Origin: Solirubrobacteraceae bacterium
GTDB lineage: Bacteria; Actinomycetota; Thermoleophilia; Solirubrobacterales; Solirubrobacteraceae
Direction: 5' to 3'
Assembly (NCBI GenBank): GCA_025935735.1
Contig: JAICUS010000052.1
Span: 1 to 17,257 of the forward strand
DNA length: 17,257 bases
This document shows positions 5,995 through 14,205 of the stretch, in pieces. Numbering within the stretch: the first letter of the stretch is position 1; every line of letters begins with the position of its first letter. Below the pieces are notes generated by a model. It did not search any database, was not told where the DNA came from, and saw only the letters and a list, made by a program, of their open reading frames with translations. The position numbers and the translations under genes are program-made.

Positions 5995-6477
5995 CCGCTG
6001 TTCATCGAGAAGGTCCACGACATCGTCGGGCTCTATCTGAACCCGCCCGAGCGCGCGGTCGTGCTCTGCGTGGACGAGAAGAGCCAGATCCGGGCGCTGG
6101 ATCGCAGCGCACCGATTTTGCCGATGCTGCCCGGCACCCCCGAGCGCGCCACCTACGACTACCGCCGGCACGGCACCTCCAGCCTCTACGCCGCCTTGGA
6201 GCTGACCACCGGCCAGGCGATCGGGCGCCTGCACTCACGCCACCGCGCGATCGAGTTCAAGAAGTTCCTGCAGACGATCGACCGTGAGGTCCCCGCGCAC
6301 CTCGACGTCCACCTGGTGCTCGACAACAGCAGCACGCACAAGACGCCGGCCATCCGGCGCTGGCTGGCCGCCACCTGGAACGACGATCCCCGCCCGTTCG
6401 TGTGGACCAAGACCGCCGACCAGATCCTCGACTCGATCGCCCGCTACTGCAACCGAATCAACCAATCAGGACACTAG
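5995..6477 (+). pseudogene. IS630-family DDE transposase, N-truncated and internally deleted (copy 2)
   Basis: Recognisable sequence starts at about 5995 with PLFIEKVHDIVGLYLNPPER, followed by AVVLCVDEKSQIRALDRSAP. It runs through RHGTSSLYAALELTTGQAIG and the second catalytic motif VLDNSSTHKTPAIRRWLAA. It then jumps straight to TWNDDPRPFVWTKTADQ. In intact relatives about 50 residues separate RRWLAA from TWN, including 'SxSWLNxVERWF', which carries the catalytic Glu. The first two Asp are present, the Glu is deleted and the reading frame is kept. The N-terminal HTH half is also missing. The frame is open back to 5728, but that part is unrelated. The product could not be an active transposase. 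Its TAG overlaps the stop codon of the convergent LysR gene. Confidence 0.85.
6372..6477 (+). repeat. 106-bp perfect direct repeat, right copy
   Basis: Identical over its full length to 4085-4190 and in the same orientation. Its left edge coincides with the internal deletion junction of transposase copy 2 (…RRWLAA | TWNDD…). Copy 1 continues to the left with true IS630 sequence that copy 2 lacks. Confidence 0.95.
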
Positions 6478-7403
6478 CCGACGAGCTGCAGCTGCGGGCG
6501 GCGGTTCGCGTAGCGCTCGGCCACCGTGGCGAGGATGTCGAGCATCGCCTGGGTGGACGGCGTGCGGTAGGCGTCGGTCGCGGTGGCGGCGTAGACCTCG
6601 CGGACCGGCGTGTCGCGGCCGAGGGCGCGGACGACGACGTCGTCGCGCACGCTCGTGAGGCCGAGCTCGGCGATCAGCGACACGCCGACGCCGGCGGCCA
6701 CGAAGCCCTGCATGGCGGCGTAGTCGTCGGTCTGGAACTCGATCCGCGGCGCGAACCCGGCGACCGCGCACGCGCGGTTGATCAGCCGGTTGCACTCGCA
6801 GTCCGACGTGCCGGCGATCCACGGGTCGTCGGCCAGGTCGGCCAGGCGCAGGTTGCGCTTGCGGGCCAGCGGGTGACCGGCCTGCATGACGAGGAACATC
6901 GGGTCGGAGATCAGGTGGTGGCGGGTGATGCCGTCGACCTCGCCGCGGACGCGGGAGTCGTAGCCGAGCGCCAGGTCGATCTCGCCGGTCTTGAGCAGCG
7001 GCGCGGAGTCCTCGGGCTCGGTCAGGATGAGCGAGAGCTCGATGCCCGGGTGGGCCCCGCGGAAGGCGGCGATGGCCAGCGGCATCAGCGAGGCGGCGGC
7101 GGACTCGAACGCGGCCATCCGCAGGCGGCCGCCGCGCAGGCCGGCGATCGCCTCCAGCTCCGCCTCGGCCTCGTCGAGCCGGCAGAGGATCGCCTCCGCG
7201 TGGCGCACCAGCGCCTCGCCGGCCTCGGTCAGCCGCACGCCGCGGGCGTTGCGCTGCACGAGCATGGTCCCGGCCTCGCGCTCCAGGGCGGCGATCTGCT
7301 GGGACACGGCCGACTGGGTGAAGGAGAGCGCCTCGGCCGCGGCGGAGAACGAGCCGCGGACGGCGACCTCGCGCAAAACGCGCATGCGGCGGACGTCAAG
7401 CAT
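6474..7403 (-). CDS. LysR-family transcriptional regulator (second)
   Basis: 309 residues. It begins MLDVRRMRVLREVAVRGSFS with an HTH at about residues 18-38 (SFSAAAEALSFTQSAVSQQI), followed by ALEREAGTMLVQRNARGVRL and TEAGEALVRHAE. The substrate-binding domain shows the usual 'GEIDLALGYD' and 'FVAAGVGVSLIAEL' strands. The ATG at 7403 has no Shine-Dalgarno but has TATAAG 8 nt upstream, so it is probably leaderless. It is divergent from the GNAT-like/EamA/LLM operon, which it most likely controls. Its TAG stop lies inside the terminal CTAG of the IS630 remnant, so the last residues could have been altered by the insertion. Confidence 0.92.
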   Translation of the reverse strand: MLDVRRMRVLREVAVRGSFSAAAEALSFTQSAVSQQIAALEREAGTMLVQRNARGVRLTEAGEALVRHAEAILCRLDEAEAELEAIAGLRGGRLRMAAFESAAASLMPLAIAAFRGAHPGIELSLILTEPEDSAPLLKTGEIDLALGYDSRVRGEVDGITRHHLISDPMFLVMQAGHPLARKRNLRLADLADDPWIAGTSDCECNRLINRACAVAGFAPRIEFQTDDYAAMQGFVAAGVGVSLIAELGLTSVRDDVVVRALGRDTPVREVYAATATDAYRTPSTQAMLDILATVAERYANRRPQLQLVG

Positions 7404-7411
7404 GAGCAGAG

Positions 7412-7417
7412 CTTATA
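7412..7417 (-). promoter_or_regulatory. -10 element of the second LysR gene (leaderless)
   Basis: The minus strand reads TATAAG (5 of 6 matches to TATAAT), with 8 nt between it and the ATG at 7403. The start site would fall at or next to the A of the ATG. No clear -35 is visible; the dyad at 7432-7445 sits where it would be. Confidence 0.5.
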
Positions 7418-7431
7418 CGAGGTCACGCGAA

Positions 7432-7445
7432 AGTTCATTTGAACT
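7432..7445. promoter_or_regulatory. Inverted repeat AGTTCA-tt-TGAACT between divergent genes
   Basis: A perfect 6-bp dyad with a 2-bp centre, in the 111-bp region between the divergent LysR gene and the 7515 operon. It is the most AT-rich and most symmetric part of that region, and it covers the -35 region of the LysR promoter. TTGAAC (7439-7444) inside it could be the plus-strand -35. It does not follow the strict T-N11-A spacing about its centre. Assigning it to this LysR protein rests on position. Confidence 0.5.
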
Positions 7446-7514
7446 GATGGCCGGCGTCGTTCACCATCGATGACACAGAACCCGCCTCCGCTGCGTTAGA
7501 ACAAGGAGAACTCC

Positions 7515-7772
7515 ATGTCCGCCCTCGCCCACCTCGCTCCTACAGTCGTCATCCGCGCCGCCCGCGGATCGGACGGACCCGCCCTGCGCCGCCTCGCCGA
7601 GCTCGACTCGCGCGAGCTCCCCGCCGGCGACCTGCTGGTCGCCGAGACCGACCACGAGGTCGTGGCCGCCCTGGCCGTCGACACCGGCGAGCGCGTCGCG
7701 GACCCGTTCCGCCGCACCGCCGACGTGGTCGACCTGCTCGCCTATCGGGCGCGGGGGCTGCGCACCGCGTGA
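7515..7772 (+). CDS. 85-residue GNAT-like small protein
   Basis: A strong Shine-Dalgarno, AAGGAG at 7503-7508, stands 6 nt before the ATG. The protein reads TVVIRAARGSDGPALRRLAE, then LDSRELPAGDLLVAETDHEV and VAALAVDTGERVADPF. This resembles the first strands and helix of GNAT acetyltransferases ('IRxAxxxDxxAL…LAExDGxVVAAL'). The acetyl-CoA-binding Q/RxxGxG/A loop is absent, and the protein ends with FRRTADVVDLLAYRARGLRTA. So it is not a full acetyltransferase. It may be a free-standing half-domain or a regulator-like remnant. Its stop overlaps the start of the EamA gene (GTGA), so it leads a three-gene operon. Confidence 0.8.
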   Translation: MSALAHLAPTVVIRAARGSDGPALRRLAELDSRELPAGDLLVAETDHEVVAALAVDTGERVADPFRRTADVVDLLAYRARGLRTA

Positions 7773-8710
7773 GCGCCGTCTCGCAAGCCGCTTCGGCCCG
7801 CTCGCCGCTGGCAGCCGGGCGGGCCGAAGCCCCACCCGCGTGGAAGGTCTGGACCGCCCTCTGGATCGTCTACATCGTGTGGGGGTCGACCTATCTGGCG
7901 ATCCGCTACATGGTCGACACGATGCCGCCGCTGTTCGGCGCCGGCGTCCGCTTCGTGCTGGTCGGAGCGATCCTCCTCCCCTTCCTCGCCTTTACGCGCG
8001 GCGTGGGTGTGCTGCGGCCCACCCGCGCCGAGCTGCTCTCGTGCGCGTTCGTCGGGCTGATGCTGCCGGGCGCCAACGCGGTGATCAGCGTGGCCGAGCA
8101 GAAGGTCCCGTCCGGCCTGGCCGCGCTGCTGGTCGCCTCGATCCCGCTGTGGGTGATCCTGCTGCGGCGGGCGGGCGGCGAGAGCGTCCGCGGCCGCAGC
8201 ATCGGCGCCGTCATGGTCGGCTTCGCCGGCGTGGCGCTGCTGGTCAGGCCGCAGGGCAGCGCGACGCTCGTGGCGCTGCTGGCCTGCGTCGGCGCGGCCG
8301 TGATGTGGGCGTGCGGCTCGTTCGCCTCGCCGCGCATCGCGCTCCCCCGCGACCCGCTGGTGTCGGTGGCCTGGCAGAGCCTGCTCGGCGGGCTGATGTG
8401 CCTGCTGGCGGCGCTCGTCGCCGGCGAGCTGGGCGACCTGCACCCCGGCCGCTGGTCGACCGACTCCGTGCTCGGCCTGGCCTACCTGATCACGTTCGGC
8501 TCGCTGCTGGCCTACACCGCCTACGCCTGGCTGCTGCAGAACGCGCCGGTGTCGAAGGTGTCGACGTACGCCTACGTGAACCCGGTGATCGCCGTCTTCC
8601 TCGGCTGGCTGTTCCTCTCGGAGCCGGTGAGCGCGCTGACCCTGCTCGGCGCCGGGATCATCGTGGCCTCGGTCGCCCTCGTGCTGCGCGTAGAGTCCAG
8701 CCGCAGGTGA
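7769..8710 (+). CDS. EamA/DMT-family membrane transporter (YedA/RhaT-like)
   Basis: 313 residues from the GTG at 7769 overlapping the previous stop. About ten hydrophobic helices form two repeated EamA halves. The first half begins VWTALWIVYIVWGSTYLAIR, a hallmark opening of this family ('WGSTYLAIR'), with 'PPLFGAGVRF' and 'ASIPLWVILL' further on. The second half has 'GSLLAYTAYAWLLQNAPVSK' and 'TYAYVNPVIAVFLGWLFLSE', the conserved ends of DMT exporters. It is located in the cytoplasmic membrane. Family members export amino acids or metabolites; the substrate is unknown. It is coupled by a 4-nt overlap to the flavin oxidoreductase downstream. Confidence 0.93.
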   Translation: MSAVSQAASARSPLAAGRAEAPPAWKVWTALWIVYIVWGSTYLAIRYMVDTMPPLFGAGVRFVLVGAILLPFLAFTRGVGVLRPTRAELLSCAFVGLMLPGANAVISVAEQKVPSGLAALLVASIPLWVILLRRAGGESVRGRSIGAVMVGFAGVALLVRPQGSATLVALLACVGAAVMWACGSFASPRIALPRDPLVSVAWQSLLGGLMCLLAALVAGELGDLHPGRWSTDSVLGLAYLITFGSLLAYTAYAWLLQNAPVSKVSTYAYVNPVIAVFLGWLFLSEPVSALTLLGAGIIVASVALVLRVESSRR

Positions 8711-9570
8711 AGCTCGGCATCCAGCTCCCCGAGGTCGAGCGGGTCGTCGGCTGGCCCGAGTACGCCGCCATGGCGCGCGCCGCCGAGAACGCCGGCTACG
8801 ACTCGATCTGGCTCGGCGACCACCTGCTCTACGACGACCCGCCGCGCGGCCCGCACGAGGTGTGGACGCTGCTGGCCGCGCTGGCCGCGGTCACGCAGAG
8901 GGTGGAGCTCGGCCCGCTCGTGGCCTGCACCGCCTTCCACCCGCCGGGCGTGCTGGCCAAGATGGCCGCGACCATCGACGAGATCAGCCAGGGGCGGCTG
9001 ATCCTCGGCCTCGGCGCCGGCTGGAACCGGCGCGAGTTCGCAGCCTTCGACCTCCCCTACGACCGCCGGGTCGCCCGCTTCGAGGAGGCGTTCGCCATCA
9101 TCCGCGACCTCCTGGCCGGCGAGACCGTGCAGCGCCAGGGCGCCTTCCACAGCGCCGACCGCGTGCGGCTGCTGCCGCCGCCCACGCGCCGCATCCCGCT
9201 GATGGTCGGCTCCAACGGGCCGCGCATGCTCGCCGCCACGCTGCCCCACGTCGACGCCTGGAACACCTGGTTCGCCGACACCCGCAACACGCCCGAGGGG
9301 TTCGCGGAGATCAACGCGCGCGTGACCGAGGCGGCCGAGCGGGCGGGCCGCGACCCGGCGACGCTCACCCGCAGCGTGTGCGTCTACGTGCACCTGGAGG
9401 GCGCGGGCGAGCGCGAGTCCGGCGTCGAGCCCGTCACGCCGGACACGCTGCGCGGCGCGCTGGACGCCTATGAGCAGGCCGGCGCCGCCGAGGTCATCCT
9501 CGTCGCGGACCCGATCACCGAAGCGTCGGTCCGGACCCTGGCAGCGCACGCGACGCCAGCGTCGCCTTAG
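8707..9570 (+). CDS. LLM-class (luciferase-like) flavin-dependent oxidoreductase
   Basis: 287 residues from the GTG at 8707, overlapping the EamA stop. It begins VKLGIQLPEVERVVGWPEYA. It shows the family's 'AENAGYDSIWLGDHLL', 'VELGPLVACTAFHPPGVLAK', 'TIDEISQGRLILGLGAGWN' and 'FEEAFAIIRDLLAGE' segments, then 'RRIPLMVGSNGPRML', as in F420- or FMN-using bacterial luciferase-like proteins. These are TIM-barrel cytoplasmic oxidoreductases. Whether it uses FMN or F420 cannot be settled here, though actinobacteria have many F420 members. Its last 56 nt overlap the convergent lipoprotein gene. Confidence 0.92.
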   Translation: MKLGIQLPEVERVVGWPEYAAMARAAENAGYDSIWLGDHLLYDDPPRGPHEVWTLLAALAAVTQRVELGPLVACTAFHPPGVLAKMAATIDEISQGRLILGLGAGWNRREFAAFDLPYDRRVARFEEAFAIIRDLLAGETVQRQGAFHSADRVRLLPPPTRRIPLMVGSNGPRMLAATLPHVDAWNTWFADTRNTPEGFAEINARVTEAAERAGRDPATLTRSVCVYVHLEGAGERESGVEPVTPDTLRGALDAYEQAGAAEVILVADPITEASVRTLAAHATPASP

Positions 9571-10045
9571 CCACGCGCTTGGCCAGCGCCACCCGGCCGT
9601 GCTTCGGCCGCACGACCGTGACGTAGATCAGCAGATGGCGGCCGGTGGTCAGCAGCTGGTGCTCGCCGGGGAACCAGTCGGCGCCGCCGCCGATGCCGTG
9701 CAGCAGCTGCGGGTTCTGCTTGGGGTCGTGGCTCCAGATCGCGTTCTGGCCGCGCTCGACCACCGCGCGCATGAACCGGAACGCCACCTGCGGGTTGTTG
9801 TCCATCTGCACCTCGACCCGCGTACCCGGCGTCTCGTAGACGCAGGTCGCCTGGCCGGCGGAGACCGCGGTCACCCGCGTGCGGGCGCGCGCGCCCGCCG
9901 CCTGGGAGACGATCGCCGCCGCGCCGCGGGCGCACGGCCCGTGCCGCGTGTCCGCCTTCTTGGCCGCGGCGCCGTCGTCCCCACCGCAGCCGGCGAGCAC
10001 GACCAGCAGCGCCAGCGCCGCGCTACGCGGCCTCGGGCAGCTCAT
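9515..10045 (-). CDS. Small secreted lipoprotein of unknown function
   Basis: 176 residues. The signal peptide MSCPRPRSAALALLVVLAGC has a clear lipobox (LAGC, modified Cys 20), followed by GGDDG. The mature part has two further Cys (38 and 68) that could form a disulfide, and a hydrophobic 'HLLIYVTVV' strand near the end. I do not recognise a family. The ATG at 10045 lies inside the end of the upstream ABC ATPase gene (23-nt overlap), so it is probably the last gene of the importer operon. Its 3' end overlaps the convergent oxidoreductase gene by 56 nt. Confidence 0.78.
   Translation of the reverse strand: MSCPRPRSAALALLVVLAGCGGDDGAAAKKADTRHGPCARGAAAIVSQAAGARARTRVTAVSAGQATCVYETPGTRVEVQMDNNPQVAFRFMRAVVERGQNAIWSHDPKQNPQLLHGIGGGADWFPGEHQLLTTGRHLLIYVTVVRPKHGRVALAKRVAKATLASRALPGSGPTLR
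9594..9610. other. Small stem-loop beyond the end of the LLM gene
   Basis: CGGCCG-tgctt-CGGCCG lies 24 nt after the oxidoreductase stop, inside the convergent lipoprotein gene. It could help end the plus-strand transcript, but there is no T-run on either side and each arm is itself palindromic. Chance is a real alternative in such GC-rich DNA. Confidence 0.2.
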
Positions 10046-11122
10046 CCCCGGAGCTGAGCGGGCTGTGATCGGAGCGGGTCGCGGCCTTGATCTCCTCGGC
10101 GCTGACGTTCTGCGGGTGATGGCAGGCCGCCAGGTGCCCGTTCGCGTACTGGGCCAGCGGCGGCTCGACCGTCCGGCAGATCTCCGTGGCGTGCGGGCAG
10201 CGCGTGTGGAACCGGCAGGCCGGCGGCGGGTTGATCGGGCTCGGCGGCTCGCCCTCCACCACCGTCCGCGTGCGCGCCCGGTTCTCCTTCGGGTCGGCGA
10301 TCGGGATCGCGCTCAGCAGCGCCTGCGTGTACGGGTGGATCGGCTTGTCGTAGAGCTCCTCGGACGGCGAGACCTCGGCGATCTTGCCCAGGTACATGAC
10401 CACGATCCGGTCGCTCACGTGGCGCACCACCGACAGGTCGTGGGCCACGAAGATGTAGCTGAGGCTGAACTCGTCCTGCAGGTCCTCCAGCAGGTTGACC
10501 ACCTGCGCCTGGATGGAGACGTCCAGCGCCGACACCGGCTCGTCGAGCATGATCACCCTGGGCTCGGCGGCGAGCGCGCGGGCGATGCCGATGCGCTGTC
10601 GCTGGCCGCCGGAGAACTCGTGCGGGAACCGGTTGAGGTGCTCGGGGTTGAGCCCGACCCGCTTGAGCAGCTCCTGCGCGCGCTTGTCGACGTCCCCGCC
10701 GGGCAGCCCGCGCAGCCTGAGCGGCACGCCCACGATCTGGCCGACGCGCTTGCGCGGGTTCAGCGAGGACTGCGGGTCCTGGAAGACCATCTGGAGCTCG
10801 CGCCGCACCGGCCGCAGCTCGCGCCGGCTCGCCTTGGTGATGTCGCGCCCGTGGAAGCGCAATGTGCCGCCGGTCGAGTCGACGAGCCGCATCAGCGCGC
10901 GGATCAGCGTCGACTTGCCACAGCCGGACTCGCCCACCACGCCCAGCGTCTCGCCCGCCTCGAGCTCGAACGACACGTCGTCGACCGCGTGCACGTGGCC
11001 GATCGTGCGCTGGACGAGCACGCCCGCGCGCACGGGGAACAGCACCTGCAGGTGGCTGACCTCGAGCAGGGCGCCGTTCGCGCCGTCGCCGTCCTCGCGC
11101 TGCACCTGGCTGGCCGCGACGC

Positions 11123-11126
<4 letters not shown>
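10023..11126 (-). CDS. Oligopeptide/dipeptide-type ABC transporter ATPase (DppF/OppF-like)
   Basis: 367 residues from the GTG at 11126, overlapping the DppD-like stop (GTGA). The ABC motifs are complete: Walker A GESGCGKST at 65-73, Q-loop Gln116, signature FSGGQRQRIGIARAL from 171, Walker B VIMLDEP with Glu196, and the switch His229. The C-terminal oligopeptide-transporter extension contains 'HPYTQALLSAIP' and four cysteines, C304-x5-C310-x6-C317-x17-C335. It would form a heterodimer with the neighbouring DppD-like ATPase on the cytoplasmic face. The frame is open to 11270, but the coupled GTG is the natural start. Confidence 0.95.
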
Positions 11127-12159
<1,033 letters not shown>

Positions 12160-12163
<4 letters not shown>

Positions 12164-13104
12164 AGGCGGATGCGGGGGTCGAGGACGGCGTAGAGGATGT
12201 CCACCAGCGCGCCGAAGATGATGACCGTGAACGCCGTGAACATGGCGATCACCAGCACCGGCGGGACGTCCAGGCGGAAGATCGAGTCGGCCGCGTACTG
12301 GCCGACGCCGTGCAGCTGGAAGACCGACTCGGTGAGGATGGCGCCGCCGCCGATCACGGCCGCGAGGTCGAGGCCGAACAGCGAGATCACGGGGATCAGG
12401 GAGTTGCGCAGCACGTGGCGGGTCATCACCCGGCGCTCGCTGATGCCCTTCGCCCGCGCGGCGCGCACGTAGTCCTCGTTGATCGTGTCGAGGATCGTCC
12501 CGCGCAGCACCCGCGAATAGACCCCGATGAACAGCACGGACAGCGCGGCCCACGGCATCAGCAGGTGGTAGAACCACTGCCAGGGGTTCGACGTGAGCGG
12601 CACGTAGTTGCCCAGCGGGAACAGGTTCGCCTTGAACGCGAGGTAGTAGAGCATCATCGCGCCGAGGAAGAACACCGGCGTGGAGACGCCGATCAGCGCG
12701 AGCACGGTCAGTCCCCGGTCGAGCAGCCGCCCGGCTCTCATGGCGCTGAGGTACCCGAACAGGACGCCGAGCGAGAACCAGATGATCCCCGCGCCGAGGG
12801 CCAGCGAGATCGTGGCCGGCAGGCCGCGCTTGATCTCCTGCAGCACGTTGACCTGCTGGGTATAGGAGACCACCGTCCCGCTGAAGATCTTGCCCATCGT
12901 CTTGACGTACTGGACGTAGATCGGCTGGTCGAAGCCCCACTGGTGACGGACGTTCTGGATGTCCTGCGGCGTGGCGAGCCGTCCGGCGAGCCGCACCGCC
13001 GGGTCCCCGTTGGGGATCGCCTGGAAGATCAGGAACGTGAAGACCGAGACGGCGAACAGCAGCGCGATCGCCGACACCACCCGGTGCAGGATGAACCGGC
13101 CCAT
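12160..13104 (-). CDS. Oligopeptide/dipeptide-type ABC transporter permease (DppB-like)
   Basis: 314 residues. It starts MGRFILHRVVSAIALLFAVS, the usual opening of DppB/OppB permeases, with the first helix immediately at the N-terminus. Several further hydrophobic segments follow. The cytoplasmic EAA loop that docks on the ATPases is EDYVRAARAKGISERRVMTRHVLRN split around residues 210-234. The end is VLDPRIRL, the standard ending. The ATG lies 1 nt after the DppC-like stop, and the stop overlaps the DppD-like start, so translation is tightly coupled. Confidence 0.95.
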
Positions 13105-13105
13105 G

Positions 13106-14143
13106 TCAGTGCTCGATGCGCACCTTCGCGCGCGGGTCCAGGGCGTCGCGGACGCCGTCGCCGAAGACGTTGATGCCGAGCACGCAGAGCACGAGCATGA
13201 TGCCGGGCACGATCGTCAGGTGGATGGCGCTCGGGATCAGCCGGATGCCATCGCTGATCATCGTCCCCCACGACGGGTTCGGGTCCTGCACGCCCGCGCC
13301 GAGGTAGGACAGGCCTGCCTCGGTGAGGATCGCGTTCGCGATGATCAGCGGGAAGAAGACGATGATCGTCGAGGACAGGTTCGGGACGATCTCGCTGAAC
13401 ATGATCCGCGCGTTGCCCATCCCCATGGCGCGCGCGGCGTCGACGAACTCGCGCGAGCGCAGCCCGAGCACCTGGCCGCGGATCGGCTTGGCCACGTAGG
13501 GGATGTAGACGAAGCCGATGATCACGGCGGGCACGCCGAGGGAGTTGCCCTTGAGCTGGAAGATCCCGAGGTTCAGGCCGCTCAGGGACAGCGAGACGCC
13601 GAGGGCGATGGCGAGGATGTAGACCGGATAGGCCCAGATCAGGTCGAACAGGCGGCTGAGGACCGCGTCGATCCAGCCGCGGTAGTAGCCCGCGGCAGTG
13701 CCCAGGATCGTGGCCAGGATCATCGTGATCAGGGTGGCGACGAAGCCGATCTCCAGCGAGTTGCGCCCGCCGTAGAGCAGCCGGACGGCGATGTCGCGGC
13801 CGTTCGTGTCGGCGCCGAGCAGGAAGTGGCGCGTCCAGGTGGGCCCGGTCGGGATCCCCGACTCGGAGACGACGTCCTTGAGCTTGCCGTGCACCCTGAT
13901 CTGGTCGGTCAGGTGGTTCGCCGCCGGCGTGGTGTGCGCGATGTGCTTGGCGTACACCGGGGCCAGCAGGCACATGATCACGATCAGCAGGAACAGCCCG
14001 CCGAACGCGAGGGCGACCTTGTTGCGGCGCAGCCGCCGGGCGGCGAGCCGGTATGGGCCGATGCCGGGGGGCGCGTGCTCCTCGCCCGCGAGGGCGCCGA
14101 GATCGGTGGTGAACTCGGTGCCGGTGGATTCTGTTGTGGCCAT
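13106..14143 (-). CDS. Oligopeptide/dipeptide-type ABC transporter permease (DppC-like)
   Basis: 345 residues. A hydrophilic N-terminal tail of about 40 residues is followed by RLRRNKVALAFGGLFLLIVI, the first helix. The DppC signature 'LLGADTNGRDIAVRLLYGGR' spans about 108-127. The EAA loop (REFVDAARAMGMGNARIMFS, 231-250) is followed by EIVPN, and the ending is 'DALDPRAK'. It pairs with the DppB-like permease in the membrane. Permease order is C before B, the reverse of the common dppB-dppC order. It lies 62 nt downstream of the binding-protein gene, separated by a strong stem-loop. Confidence 0.95.
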   Translation of the reverse strand: MATTESTGTEFTTDLGALAGEEHAPPGIGPYRLAARRLRRNKVALAFGGLFLLIVIMCLLAPVYAKHIAHTTPAANHLTDQIRVHGKLKDVVSESGIPTGPTWTRHFLLGADTNGRDIAVRLLYGGRNSLEIGFVATLITMILATILGTAAGYYRGWIDAVLSRLFDLIWAYPVYILAIALGVSLSLSGLNLGIFQLKGNSLGVPAVIIGFVYIPYVAKPIRGQVLGLRSREFVDAARAMGMGNARIMFSEIVPNLSSTIIVFFPLIIANAILTEAGLSYLGAGVQDPNPSWGTMISDGIRLIPSAIHLTIVPGIMLVLCVLGINVFGDGVRDALDPRAKVRIEH

Positions 14144-14162
14144 GGACGTGATGCCGAGTCGT

Positions 14163-14199
14163 CACCCCGCCCGGCGCGCTGCGCACGCCGGGCGGGGTG
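14163..14199 (-). terminator. Intercistronic stem-loop between binding protein and permease genes
   Basis: Perfect 14-bp arms, CACCCCGCCCGGCG (14163-14176) and CGCCGGGCGGGGTG (14186-14199), enclose a 9-nt loop. It begins 6 nt after the solute-binding protein stop and ends 19 nt before the DppC-like ATG. There is no T-run after it on the minus strand, so it is more likely a partial terminator or an mRNA 3'-end protector than a full stop. In binding-protein-dependent importers such hairpins are known to raise binding-protein expression above that of the membrane parts. Confidence 0.65.
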
Positions 14200-14205
14200 C
14201 GCGGC

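Larger units (their letters stand above)
4022..6477. mobile_element. Accessory insert: AbiE toxin-antitoxin pair bracketed by IS630 remnants
   Basis: This segment lies between the 3' ends of two LysR genes that point towards each other (stops at 4019-4021 and, on the minus strand, 6476-6474). It consists of a 3' fragment of an IS630-type transposase, the abiE pair on the minus strand, the abiE operator, a GC-rich filler, and a second, longer but internally deleted IS630 transposase remnant. Both remnants point the same way and end in an identical 106 bp. Both outer junctions carry CTAG (4018-4021 and 6474-6477). IS630-family elements insert at TA, so this fits IS-mediated arrival. The exact boundaries and the order of events are inference. 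No intact transposase remains inside. Confidence 0.6.

Noticed and set aside
5677..6234. N-terminal extension of the AbiEi frame
   Set aside because: It would cross the operator dyads and the antisense of the transposase, and gives Pro/Arg/Ala-rich sequence. The winged-helix domain begins just after the ATG at 5676.
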